Positions 28,902 to 36,612 of a stretch of DNA of 52,375 nt are shown one piece after another. Source of the DNA: an uncultured Desulfomonile sp. (GTDB lineage: Bacteria; Desulfobacterota; Desulfomonilia; Desulfomonilales; Desulfomonilaceae); NCBI GenBank assembly GCA_903952205.1, contig CAJBEZ010000068.1:1-52375 (forward strand), in the 5' to 3' direction. A program made the translations under genes and the position numbers. Within the stretch, counting starts at the first letter, position 1; every line of letters starts with the position of its first letter. The notes below the pieces were generated by a model that was not told where the DNA came from, made no database searches, and was given only the letters and a program-made list of their open reading frames with translations.

Positions 28902-29297
28902 ATGAAACTCGAGAGAATTGATCACATTTGCATTGCTGTTAAAGACCGAATAGCTGCGGAAGCTCGTTTCAAAGAGATCTTTGGTCTTGACCCAGATCTC
29001 AGATACATCGATGACAAGGAGAAGATAGACGTCGCCCGTTATTATATAGGGGAAGTGGGAGTGGAGTTAGTCGCTCCGACGGATGAAGAGGGCGAAGTGG
29101 CCAAATTCCTCAGGAGCCGGGGTGAGGGGTTCTTTTTGCTCTCCCTCAAAGTACCGGATACTGTTCAAGCCCTTGAAGAACTGAAGGGAAAACCGGTTAG
29201 TCTCGTGGATCAAACCCCACGTCTATGGGGTGACCATAGATTTGCCTTTATCCACCCTCGGTCATTGTTTGGAGTGTTGTTAGAAATCATTGATTGA
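28902..29297 (+). CDS. Methylmalonyl-CoA epimerase-like VOC protein
   Basis: 131 residues from ATG 28902, five bases after GGAGG. The VOC fold and order of motifs match methylmalonyl-CoA epimerase: RIDHICIAVKD, VELVAP, KFLRSRGEGF and HPRSLFGVLLEI. However, the family's GEGxHHIAF metal-ligand His is lost (GEGFFLLSL), while the first His and the C-terminal Glu remain. It may be inactive, bind metal differently, or act on another acyl-CoA. With MeaB upstream, a role in propionyl/methylmalonyl-CoA metabolism is likely but unproven. Confidence 0.75.
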   Translation: MKLERIDHICIAVKDRIAAEARFKEIFGLDPDLRYIDDKEKIDVARYYIGEVGVELVAPTDEEGEVAKFLRSRGEGFFLLSLKVPDTVQALEELKGKPVSLVDQTPRLWGDHRFAFIHPRSLFGVLLEIID

Positions 29298-29434
29298 TAA
29301 TTTGGGGACCGACGTTGCCTGGACGCTCAGCGAGTTCACCCGATATCAAACAGATTTCGGAGAATCGACCAACTGAATTCAACTCCTCCTTTGCATAGCC
29401 GCTGCTAAGGACAAGATGTTTGGGGCGAGAAGAG

Positions 29435-29460
29435 AAAGCCCGTTTCGTTATTCGGGCTTT
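29435..29460 (+). terminator. Hairpin after the epimerase-like gene
   Basis: AAAGCCCG (29435-29442) pairs with CGGGCTTT (29453-29460), a perfect 8-bp stem with a ten-base loop. It lies 138 bases after the stop codon. Only the three T of the stem give a U-tract, so efficiency as a terminator is doubtful. Confidence 0.35.
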
Positions 29461-29517
29461 GAAAGATTTCAGTAGAAGTCTATTAGAAAAAAGTAAAAAT
29501 CTCACACAGGAATGACA

Positions 29518-31083
29518 ATGTTAATTACGGAAATGTTAGCGGAAAATGCCAGGATATACGGGGACGAAATTGCGCTAATTGAGCTTGAGCCGGCTAAAGA
29601 GAAACGAACAGAAATTACCTGGAGAATGTTCGACGCACTCGCGAACAGGATATGCGACGCACTGATAAAAGCTGGTATCAAAAAGGGGGACACGGTAGTT
29701 CACCTGATGAAAAACTGTTTAGAGTGGCTACCTATTTATTTTGGAATTCTACGGACTGGAGCGTTGGCTGTCCCCTTAAATTTTAGATTTGATCCTGATT
29801 CAGTAAGAAGATGCGTAGACATAGCCGAGGCCAAGGCCTTTTTCTTTGGAACGGATTTTATCCAACATGCCAATTCGGTCAAAAATAATTCCAAAGGTCT
29901 TGAGAACTTTATATTCCTGGGCCCTGGTGAAATGAAACCTGACTTTGCAATCTGTTATGAGGATTTTGTTGCTTTAGGAGAGGGCATAGGTCCCCAAATT
30001 GATATCAATTTATTCGATTCCGCATGTCTCTATTTTACTTCCGGCACAACGGGAAAACCCAAGGCCGTACTATTGACCCACAGGAACCTGGAGTTCGCAT
30101 GCTACGTTGAACAAAATCATCACCAGCAGACTCACAGTGACAATTTCCTGTGCATTCCGCCTTTGTACCACACAGGAGCAAAAATGCACTGGTTTGGAAA
30201 CCTGATGGTGGGAGCAAAGGCCGTGATACTGAAAGGCGTTAAGCCGCAGTGGATTTTGAAGGCCATATCCGACGAAAAAGTCACGATTGTTTGGCTCCTT
30301 GTGCCGTGGGCGATGGATATCCTTTTTGCATTAGAAAACTGGGATATCAACCTCCTGGATTATGACCTTGGTAGCTGGAGACTGATGCATATCGGAGCCC
30401 AACCTGTTCCTCCCAGCCTGGTTCAGGAATGGAAAAAGGTTTTTCCCAATCATCAATATGACACGAATTATGGTTTGACTGAATGCACAGGGCCAGGATG
30501 CGTTCATCTGGGGATGGAAAATATTCATAAGGTTGGAGCTATTGGATTACCAGGACTGGATTGGGAAAGCAGGATCATTGATTCCGATCTTAATGAGGTT
30601 CAGCGGGGAGAAGTGGGTGAATTAGCTGTCAAAGGCCCTGGGGTGATGAAGGAGTATTTTAGGGACCCAGAGGCTACAGAGGAGGTGATGAAGGAAGGTT
30701 GGCTTTTAACCGGAGACATGGCTCGTAAGGATGAAGATGGGTTTATCTGGCTAGTGGACAGGAAAAAGGACGTGATCATCATGGGTGGGGAAAATTTGTT
30801 TCCTGTTGAGATTGAAAGCTTCCTTCAATCCCATCCACAGGTTCAGGATGTTGCCGTAATTGGTCTTCCTAATGAACGTTTGGGCGAAATTCCAGTTGCT
30901 GTCGTTCAGGTCAAAAAAGGCCAGGAACTCACTAATGAAGCCATAAATGAATATTGCGGAAGCCTGCCCAGATACAAAAGACCTAGAAAAGTCATCTTCG
31001 CTGAAGTGCCGCGCAACGAGACGGGTAAAATAGAAAAACCCAAACTGCGAAAACAATATGGCGGGAGCCAAGAAGGCTGTTAA
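29518..31083 (+). CDS. AMP-forming acyl-CoA synthetase/ligase
   Basis: 521 residues from ATG 29518; ACAGGA ends six bases before it, whereas ATG 29512 touches that site. ANL-superfamily motifs are complete: LYFTSGTTGKPKAVLLTH (P-loop), YGLTECTGPG, GWLLTGDMARKDEDGF, VDRKKDVIIMGGENLFPVEIE and the catalytic Lys in NETGKIEKPKLRK. It activates a carboxylic acid as acyl-AMP and transfers it to CoA; the chain type cannot be told. It is the last ordinary metabolic gene before the repeat-rich region. Confidence 0.92.
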   Translation: MLITEMLAENARIYGDEIALIELEPAKEKRTEITWRMFDALANRICDALIKAGIKKGDTVVHLMKNCLEWLPIYFGILRTGALAVPLNFRFDPDSVRRCVDIAEAKAFFFGTDFIQHANSVKNNSKGLENFIFLGPGEMKPDFAICYEDFVALGEGIGPQIDINLFDSACLYFTSGTTGKPKAVLLTHRNLEFACYVEQNHHQQTHSDNFLCIPPLYHTGAKMHWFGNLMVGAKAVILKGVKPQWILKAISDEKVTIVWLLVPWAMDILFALENWDINLLDYDLGSWRLMHIGAQPVPPSLVQEWKKVFPNHQYDTNYGLTECTGPGCVHLGMENIHKVGAIGLPGLDWESRIIDSDLNEVQRGEVGELAVKGPGVMKEYFRDPEATEEVMKEGWLLTGDMARKDEDGFIWLVDRKKDVIIMGGENLFPVEIESFLQSHPQVQDVAVIGLPNERLGEIPVAVVQVKKGQELTNEAINEYCGSLPRYKRPRKVIFAEVPRNETGKIEKPKLRKQYGGSQEGC

Positions 31084-31529
31084 AAATAATGCGCTAACGA
31101 TAATGTGTTGAATCTAAGATTAAAAGCTCCATCTGACCTTCCCAATTCGATGACAAAGCGATTTTCAGCCTGTTGTCTAATAGTTTCTCAATAATGGATA
31201 ATTCGATCTTTGGATTAGATCAGTATTCGTTTCGAAACAAGCTTGTCCGATTTCGAGGAATTGACTTTAGTGGCGGCCGGGAACAAATTCCACGAATCGT
31301 TTCTGTGCTATCTATAAACTTCTCTTCTGTGGCGCACACCGGATATGATTATTTGATGAGCCTTAGAGTCAATTCGATTGACGATTCTGTAATCACTGTA
31401 GCGAACCTCCTTACAGGGCAATTTTAATGATCTTCCTGTTATCCGTCAAATTCTTTGAGTTTCAATGTTGGTCTTGAACGTTGACATAAACCAGAATCAG
31501 AGCCAAACTTCTGAGTAGAGGTGTATCAA
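31084..31529. other. Gene-free stretch at the left edge of the accessory region
   Basis: About 445 bases. Most of it is repeat copy A1. An 84-codon plus-strand frame (31173-31427) lies over the repeat, has no ribosome-binding site and is best read as an antisense frame of the decayed repeat. Confidence 0.5.
31139..31340 (-). repeat. Dispersed repeat family A, copy 1
   Basis: Shares with copy 2 (32854-33090) the segments CCCAATTCGATGACAAAGCG-like and GGAATTGACTTTAGTGGCGG-like, and with copy 4 the piece GATTTTCAGCCTGTTGT. Read on the minus strand it gives remnants (FPAATKVNS, QQAENRFVIELGR) of the same protein segment as the other copies, interrupted by stops. It lacks the 'GYDPxNWQ' half. Confidence 0.6.
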
Positions 31530-31742
31530 ATGCCCGTATCTGCTCGTAAAGCATCGAGGGTTCCAAAAGAAGAGTTGATTAAACATCAGTTTGACGATTC
31601 CGAACTCCAGGCAGAGTTTGATGCGCTAAGCTCTAACGAGGACAGGTCAGATTATATTGAAGCGTTAAAGAGTTTCCGCCAGCTGGCCTCTCGAAGAACT
31701 TTTTCTCACGAAGAGGTTAAAGCACTTTTAGGTTTGGATTGA
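31530..31742 (+). CDS. Antitoxin-like small protein, no partner
   Basis: 70 residues from ATG 31530, six bases after GAGGTG. The sequence (MPVSARKASRVPKEELIKHQ, then an acidic helical half ending FSHEEVKALLGLD) has the basic-then-acidic layout of type II antitoxins that bind RelE- or VapC-type toxins. No toxin follows; the stop codon abuts methyltransferase debris (family B). Function is inferred from size and composition only. Confidence 0.5.
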   Translation: MPVSARKASRVPKEELIKHQFDDSELQAEFDALSSNEDRSDYIEALKSFRQLASRRTFSHEEVKALLGLD

Positions 31743-32006
31743 ACCTGATAGAAATAGAATGCCATCCGGCGCAACGAGGTCCCTAATCTGGGAAGCAAAC
31801 TCGAAAAGCTACTGTCTGGCCTGTCTGTATGCTTCCATTCGAACTATTAAGTAATCCTTAATAGTTGAGCCACGCTCACCTTCTTGGTATATGTTTTTCA
31901 GATGAATGTTTTCTCCAAGCAAATGCCTTTCCTCTGGAATCGTCAAATATTTCTTAACGGTTGTATCCTGCAGCGGCGTAACCAGCCAAATTGAAAAACA
32001 CGATGA
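31739..32006 (-). pseudogene. RhuM N-terminal fragment fused to methyltransferase fragment (family B, copy 1)
   Basis: Read on the minus strand the frame gives IWLVTPLQDTTVKKYLTI, ENIHLKNIYQEGE and STIKDYLIVRMEA, which resembles the N-terminal HTH part of RhuM (compare HLKNVYEQREVTPEATIRKF in the intact gene at 41845). After an in-frame TAG it continues as LFEFASQIRDLVAPDGILFL, the core of a class I methyltransferase (compare 38851-39411). The same chimeric junction recurs at 42000-42150, so an already fused remnant was duplicated. The palindrome AACTATTAAG-TAATC-CTTAATAGTT (31842-31866) lies at the RhuM end. Confidence 0.55.
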
Positions 32007-32197
32007 CTATGACTCATTGACCGTAAAGTTGGTCCGCAGTCTTTTTAACAGGTCACATTAATATTCTACGCGAACCTAACTGTGGTCCATCGAGATCAGG
32101 TCATGAATGAGCTGGTGTCATTTTCTTGAGGACCTTCACTGTATCTCCCGAACATTTTAGCTTGAGTCATTCAGATTTCTTTCATAAACTCTCCATT

Positions 32198-32482
32198 ATG
32201 ATAAAGAGTTTTAGGACGAGGGATCTCGAAATATTTTTTCATAATGGCGATGTCCCCAACTACAGAAATATTGCTAACCCATTAACCAGGAAACTGCGCT
32301 TACTTAATACATCGGAAAATTTGAACGATTTGAGGGTTCCGCCAAGGAACAATTTAGAAAAACTACAGTCAGACAGGGAGGGTCAATATTCCATTAGGGT
32401 GAATGACAGGCTGAGATAGTGTTTTGTTTTTAAGAATGGTAACGTATACGAATTGGAGCTTGTGGATTACCACAAAGGATAA
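32198..32482 (+). pseudogene. higB: HigB-type toxin with an in-frame amber codon
   Basis: From ATG 32198 the frame reads as a HigB/RelE-fold mRNA interferase (IKSFRTRDLEIFFHNG, RKLRLLNTSENLNDLRVPP) until TAG at 32417-32419. The same frame continues CFVFKNGNVYELELVDYHKG to TAA 32480, exactly the usual HigB C-terminus, giving a normal length of about 94 codons. A single change from TTG (Leu) would create this TAG. Truncation removes the last beta strands needed for catalysis, so the toxin is probably dead. The antitoxin gene six bases downstream is intact. Confidence 0.8.
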
Positions 32483-32488
32483 GAGATA

Positions 32489-32776
32489 ATGGGCACAAAA
32501 CCATTGATAACACCTGGTGAGATTCTCCTTGAGGAGTTTATGATTCCGTTGAATTTAGGTAAAGAGGATTTATCTGCCCAGCTAAACATGTCTCTTATGG
32601 AAATATCTGACATTCTGGAATGTAAGAGAGCTATTGATGTAGGCCTTGCTAAAAAGCTCTCTAAAAGGTTTGGCAATTCTCAAAAGTTCTGGCTGAATCT
32701 TCAAAGTGATTATGAATCCGACAAGAAAGAGATTTCGGAGAACCAATCAACTGATCTCAAATCCTGCTATGCATAA
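32489..32776 (+). CDS. higA: HigA-type antitoxin (XRE family)
   Basis: 95 residues, ATG 32489, six bases after the higB frame ends. Begins with the HigA signature ITPGEILLEEFMIPLNL and has the helix-turn-helix with KRAIDVGLAKKLSKRFGNS and the FWLNLQSDYE segment. It should neutralise HigB and repress the operon promoter. With the toxin interrupted it may survive as a regulator or as an antitoxin against related toxins. GGATAAGAG upstream is the ribosome-binding site. Confidence 0.88.
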   Translation: MGTKPLITPGEILLEEFMIPLNLGKEDLSAQLNMSLMEISDILECKRAIDVGLAKKLSKRFGNSQKFWLNLQSDYESDKKEISENQSTDLKSCYA

Positions 32777-33283
32777 GCCGCTGCCCGGCAGTTGACAACA
32801 TCTTATTCGCTCGTTTTCTATTCATTCTTTCCCTGATGTCAGCTTCCACTCAGTATGGTTCCCACCGAATCAGCCCCCTTTGCAACGCCAATGTCGCCAC
32901 GTTGCGGATCAGGCCTGCGAACGCCGGCCCCTGCCAGTTCGCGGGGTCATAACCCGATGAGCCTACCAGCGACCGCCCCAATTCCATGACAAAACGATTT
33001 TTAGATGGAAACAAGTTTGTCGGATTTGGATGAATTGACTTTAGTGGCCGCCGGAAAAACATTCCACATGTCGTTACTGCGCCACACACTAAAAGGGATT
33101 GCGTGACCAACTGCAAAACCTTTTTCCAGGGAAACATGGGCGAACAATTCGGTACATTTGGTGTCTAAAACAGCAAAAGATTTGACAACGCTGTCTTGTC
33201 GAGTATACTGTCTTTGTCCTTTACCAAAGGTTTGGGACCCTCAAAGGTTTGAGCCGCTGAACCAAATCAGCGGTTAACCATTT
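32777..33283. other. Gene-free stretch holding repeat A2
   Basis: About 500 bases without an intact gene. Most is repeat copy A2. The rest (33100-33283) shows nothing I can name. Confidence 0.5.
32854..33090 (-). repeat. Dispersed repeat family A, copy 2
   Basis: Best-preserved copy. On the minus strand it encodes FVMELGRSLVGSSGYDP, then NWQGPAFAGLIRNVATLALQ and RGLIRWEPY followed by a stop. Copies 3 and 4 give the same string with mostly conservative changes, so the repeat derives from the 3' end of a once-translated gene. The upstream half shares FPAATKVNS-type codons with copy 1. The parent protein is not one I recognise. Confidence 0.65.
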
Positions 33284-33715
33284 TTAACACCATGTCAGGT
33301 TACTCCTAATTTTAGCTAAAACACCAGCGCTGTTGACAGTATACGCGGTAACAAATTGGGCTCGACTTACATTCCGCTCCACCTGTATGATAACCGCATA
33401 ACTCTCGCTTGAAACCAGCGCTATCCTTCGTAGCTTCCGATCCGGCATAAGCCGTCGATACAGTTCCACTGTGCCGTGAGATAAAACCACCGAAATCCAA
33501 TCCATCCGCTCAGCACGAACCCGATCAAATTTGTCTTTTTTGCCAGATCCTCTGTCAACCTCGGTAAAGAACGCATGAACAAAATTCATTTCGAAAAATC
33601 TTACATCTATCCCGTCAAAGGTTCTTAGTGAGCCTGGTGTCACATATGTCTGAATCCAATGAGCCTTGTAAGCGCTTTCGTCGGGTAGGACTAACAGCGG
33701 CGGGAGATCCATCAC
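33284..33715 (-). CDS. PBECR-like nuclease/toxin domain protein
   Basis: 143 residues. Motifs FEMNFVHAFFTE, RAERMDWISVVL and AQFVTAYTVNS, with the spacing of a small single-domain protein, resemble the PBECR group (phage-linked Barnase-EndoU-ColicinE5/D-RelE-like RNases). The conserved His and the late Thr-Ala-Tyr would be catalytic-site residues. The start overlaps the stop of the DUF3800 gene by four bases (ATGA), so the two are coupled. A role as toxin or effector is inferred. The family assignment is from memory of motifs only. Confidence 0.55.
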   Translation of the reverse strand: MMDLPPLLVLPDESAYKAHWIQTYVTPGSLRTFDGIDVRFFEMNFVHAFFTEVDRGSGKKDKFDRVRAERMDWISVVLSHGTVELYRRLMPDRKLRRIALVSSESYAVIIQVERNVSRAQFVTAYTVNSAGVLAKIRSNLTWC

Positions 33716-34407
33716 CAGCCCCCGCCGGATTTGAAAAGAAAAACGTTAAATTTATTCTCGCTTCGCCAAGTTGGAACGATTTCTTTTCCCAGACACCTCT
33801 CGATCTCAGCCAAAACGCTCATTTTGGCAGCGCTAGTGTCCCTTCTATGAAATTTATAGCTGACAGCCCCTATCAAGACATCAACTAGTTGAAGCAGATC
33901 AACCTCATGGGAGGGCAATGCCTGGACTTCTACGATTGATGAAATGTTCGCGGATCTAAGACACTTTTCCAATATTTGTATTCTATTGTGAACTCGATTG
34001 GTTTTCGTATCCACGAAAACTCGATAGCGATTGAAATCCAGTATCCAGTGATGAAGTGCTTGGTAATAAAACTTGTAAAATATAAGTTCATTGTCGGACT
34101 CATGGAATCTAACGGCATCCATTTCGTCTGCCCGAAGAACGACAACACGGAATCGCATCTCGTCTCTTTGATCAAAAAAGAATCGGACGAGTTCTAGGAA
34201 AAAATTTAGACGTGACGGGCTGACTCGCTTCCACTTGAATTCACCGCCCACTTTATATTTATGCCGGAGTTGCTCTATATGGTCCTTGTAAGCTTTTCGG
34301 TTCTCTGCCCTGATCCAAAGGCCCCCAATTAGGACATAATGCTCGCCTGTGGGTCTTGTCCCGAAGAGTTCTTGTCCGCTTTCATCGCAATAAACTTCAA
34401 AATCCAT
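33712..34407 (-). CDS. DUF3800 domain protein
   Basis: 231 residues. The N-terminus EVYCDESGQE, the HYVLIGGLWI strand, VFVDTKTNR and HEVDLLQLVDVLIGAV are the DUF3800 signatures. The fold is thought to be RNase H/integrase-like with acidic residues at DES, VDT and LVD positions. Members are scattered in accessory DNA and near defence genes; their activity is not established. It is the first gene of a two-gene unit with the PBECR-like protein. Confidence 0.8.
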   Translation of the reverse strand: MDFEVYCDESGQELFGTRPTGEHYVLIGGLWIRAENRKAYKDHIEQLRHKYKVGGEFKWKRVSPSRLNFFLELVRFFFDQRDEMRFRVVVLRADEMDAVRFHESDNELIFYKFYYQALHHWILDFNRYRVFVDTKTNRVHNRIQILEKCLRSANISSIVEVQALPSHEVDLLQLVDVLIGAVSYKFHRRDTSAAKMSVLAEIERCLGKEIVPTWRSENKFNVFLFKSGGGW

Positions 34408-34962
34408 TGTTATCGCCCAATACTATTTCCAACTGAAACTGAAAACATTGTACACAAGATATGCGCGCTTTGTGTGATTTTTGCATGTCACGAGCGCTTA
34501 GAGACGATCCTCAAGTTCAGAAAATGGCTCTTTTGCTTGATGCCCCAACCGGCGTCTGTGCCGTGAACCGTGTTAAGTCACCCTTTTTAGTTTCGGGTTG
34601 TCATTTTCGTTGCTTCTATGGTCAGAGTGGATCAATCTTATATGCTCATTTCCTATTCTTTTTTTCCTGATGCCAGCTTCGAGTCACTATGGTTCCCATC
34701 GCATTAACCCCCTCTGCAACGCCAGGGTTTCGATATTGCGGACCAGACCGGCGAACGCCAGCGCCTGCCAGTTTCCGGGATCATAGCCGGAAAATCCTAC
34801 GGGCCATCTTCCCAACTCGACCACAAAACTTTTCTGATGGGAAACTCGTGTCCTTTGCCGGCACGGAAAAATTTCTATTCGAACTATTAAGAATTCCTCA
34901 ATAGTTAGACCAGCCTTGAATGCCAATCTCAGATTTTACAGGGGCATTTGCACATTTCTTCT
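34408..34962. other. Gene-free stretch holding repeat A3
   Basis: About 550 bases. Repeat copy A3 with an attached RhuM-like scrap covers 34689-34912. The rest shows no gene I can support; several overlapping 60-75 codon frames lack ribosome-binding sites. Confidence 0.5.
34689..34912 (-). repeat. Dispersed repeat family A, copy 3, with RhuM scrap
   Basis: Minus-strand reading gives KSFVVELGRWPVGFSGYDP, NWQALAFAGLVRNIETLALQ and RGLMRWEP plus stop, the family A string. Upstream of it on the same strand is GLTIEEFLIVRIE, matching the RhuM fragment at 31842-31866. The palindrome AACTATTAAG-AATTC-CTCAATAGTT (34882-34906) has one mismatch here. Confidence 0.65.
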
Positions 34963-35148
34963 TTAGGGCGCTGGTATTTGTAGGTCTCGGCAAATTTTTC
35001 TTATAAGGAATTCGTTGATCTCTCGATGTCGCGGTACCGCTGAAACTGATTTGGCGATTCGGTTAACATATATCGAGTGATTACCTCCTTCGCGAAACAA
35101 CTCGCAGCCGATTTTTACTAAATGGGCGATAAAATCAAGCCGCTTCAT
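34963..35148 (-). CDS. hicA: HicA-type toxin
   Basis: 61 residues, a typical HicA length. The double-stranded-RNA-binding-like fold carries KIGCELFREGGNHSIYVN, with the catalytic His in GGNHS, and a basic C-terminal helix. Relatives cleave mRNA when free of HicB. Its start overlaps the hicB stop by four bases. Order hicB-hicA is the reverse of the classical one but common in the subfamily with short HicB. Confidence 0.85.
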   Translation of the reverse strand: MKRLDFIAHLVKIGCELFREGGNHSIYVNRIAKSVSAVPRHREINEFLIRKICRDLQIPAP

Positions 35149-35363
35149 AACGTCGCCAAATCTAAAGCTTCTCTTATTACCTCTTGGCCTAGCAGAGTTT
35201 CCTCGGAAAGAGATCTGTTCGCTTCCATTACCATGGAGATAGCCTCAAGCAAATTTCTCTTGGTTTCTTCCAAAGTTTCGCCTTGAGTATTGGCGCCTGG
35301 TAATTCCTCAACAAAACCAATGTAACCTTCAGGGACTTTCCGGAATACAGCCGTGAGTTTCAT
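35145..35363 (-). CDS. hicB: HicB-type antitoxin
   Basis: 72 residues. The partial RNase H fold of HicB is seen in TAVFRKVPEGYIGFVEELPG, ANTQGETLEETKRNLLEAI and the helical VMEANRSLSE. There is no separate DNA-binding domain, so autoregulation would depend on the complex. It precedes hicA in a two-gene operon on the minus strand. Confidence 0.85.
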   Translation of the reverse strand: MKLTAVFRKVPEGYIGFVEELPGANTQGETLEETKRNLLEAISMVMEANRSLSEETLLGQEVIREALDLATL

Positions 35364-35403
35364 AATTAGTCTCCATTATTGCTGGTGATTTTCATTGTAA
35401 ACG

Positions 35404-35550
35404 AGTTCCAGATCACAATCCAGTGATGAGTTCTATGCATGCATTCCGCATGACCAGACTGAACCATTTTACAGGGCGGCCGAGAGCGTTGTCGTTCTGG
35501 ACCCTGGTCAGCGACTGTAATTCGACACGTTCAAAAAGTAGCTGTATTTC
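35404..35550 (-). pseudogene. Methyltransferase 3'-end fragment (family B, copy 2)
   Basis: Aligns by eye with 38844-38990, the 3' end of the methyltransferase remnant: both share ACCAGACTG-ACCATTTTA, GGGCGGCC, TTCTGGACCCTGGTCA and AGTAGCTG/AGCAACTGGAT pieces. No open frame survives. It sits between hicB and the DUF6933-like gene; the further 230 bases to 35780 show nothing. Confidence 0.6.
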
Positions 35551-35780
35551 CTGAGGGATTCTTTATATTGCGGGGCTCTAACGCGATTTCCACGAAATTT
35601 CTGATAAAGTAACGGGGAAAATAATGTTCCAATAGGACAAAATCGCGGAGAATTCATTTTGGACGAGGTTTCGGCGCCCGGGGACATTAGACGCAAGTTT
35701 TAGGTCAAATAAATCAGCTCTCTTTAGAGCCCGCTTGTATTTCGTTGAAAATCAAGCAGCGGTGAAGATATAAGAATCTA

Positions 35781-36284
35781 ATGATAATCCGTTGCACACA
35801 GAAGTTGTTGGCCGAATTGAAGGCTCATCCAGAACCGCATGAGCCTGTCACAGAGTCATTCATGGACTGTCATGCGACCCTGTTCCTTATTCAGCGTCAC
35901 AAATGTGTCATGATCTCCAATGATTCAACTTTGTTTTCCCTCTTCATTCCATTTCTCACGAAACAGGAGTTTAAGTTCTTCCATCAGGTCGTAAGTGAAC
36001 ATTTTTTCAAGAACCTGCTTCATGAAAATATTCCTCAACCACAAATTGAGGCTGTCTTGTCTGAATTTCAGAATGTCAGTTACCAGAAGACCTGTAATCG
36101 TAGGGTTCTCGGCTCCATGAATGACCTCAGGAAAGCTGTCGAATATCGAGTCTATGAAGCAGGAAGTCTGGAAAGAATAAATCTCTATAAATTGAATGAG
36201 AAGCTCAACCGAACCATTTTAAAAGCCATTTACCCAAAGTATTCTATAGAGATGTTCAGCGAGACATTGAAAACAATGGGATAA
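35781..36284 (+). CDS. DUF6933-like hypothetical protein
   Basis: 167 residues. MIIRCTQKLLAEL at the start, the WHATLF-like CHATLFLIQRHKCVMISND segment, TLFSLFIPF, and NRRVLGSMNDL near residue 112 follow the pattern of DUF6933 proteins, which are scattered in bacterial accessory DNA and have no known activity. Only a weak ribosome-binding site (GAAGATATAAG) is seen. It stands alone among repeats. Confidence 0.6.
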   Translation: MIIRCTQKLLAELKAHPEPHEPVTESFMDCHATLFLIQRHKCVMISNDSTLFSLFIPFLTKQEFKFFHQVVSEHFFKNLLHENIPQPQIEAVLSEFQNVSYQKTCNRRVLGSMNDLRKAVEYRVYEAGSLERINLYKLNEKLNRTILKAIYPKYSIEMFSETLKTMG

Positions 36285-36612
36285 AGTCGTTTAGTGACAT
36301 AATTTAAAATATTATTAAGTTGTTACAATCTGAACCTGAACTGGCTGTATGTCAAGCGAACTGCCTTGCAGCTCGCGGATTAAGAACCGCTCTAACCTCA
36401 GGGACAGGGGATCAATTGCCAACATGCGTAAGTGTAATTGAAGTCGGGCGCTCTACTTTTCCTCTTGATATTCTTCCCCCTTAAAATACCTCAAATCCGG
36501 CAATATTGCTCTTACACGATAAGCAGGTTTGTCATTCATTGCGGGCTGGCTTCTCTCCAATCTTTTATAATCCTTGGCGTTAGAAAGAATCCTGACCTCT
36601 TTCCATTTAGAC
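36285..36612. other. Gene-free stretch
   Basis: About 330 bases between the convergent DUF6933-like gene and the split GAF gene. I see no gene, repeat copy or strong hairpin in it. Confidence 0.4.

Noticed and set aside
31173-31427. 84-codon plus-strand frame
   Set aside because: It lies antisense over repeat A1, lacks a ribosome-binding site and is not open in copy A2.
31842-31866. AACTATTAAG...CTTAATAGTT palindrome (also near 34882 and 42121) as an integron attC or mobile hairpin
   Set aside because: Only one end fits the attC core pattern and the palindrome lies in codons for the RhuM motif TIKDYLIVR, so it is carried along with that coding scrap.
32417-32419. Pyrrolysine at the TAG in higB
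   Set aside because: HigB is not a known pyrrolysine protein, a hydrophobic residue is expected here, and one base change from TTG explains it. No pyl gene is in the window.
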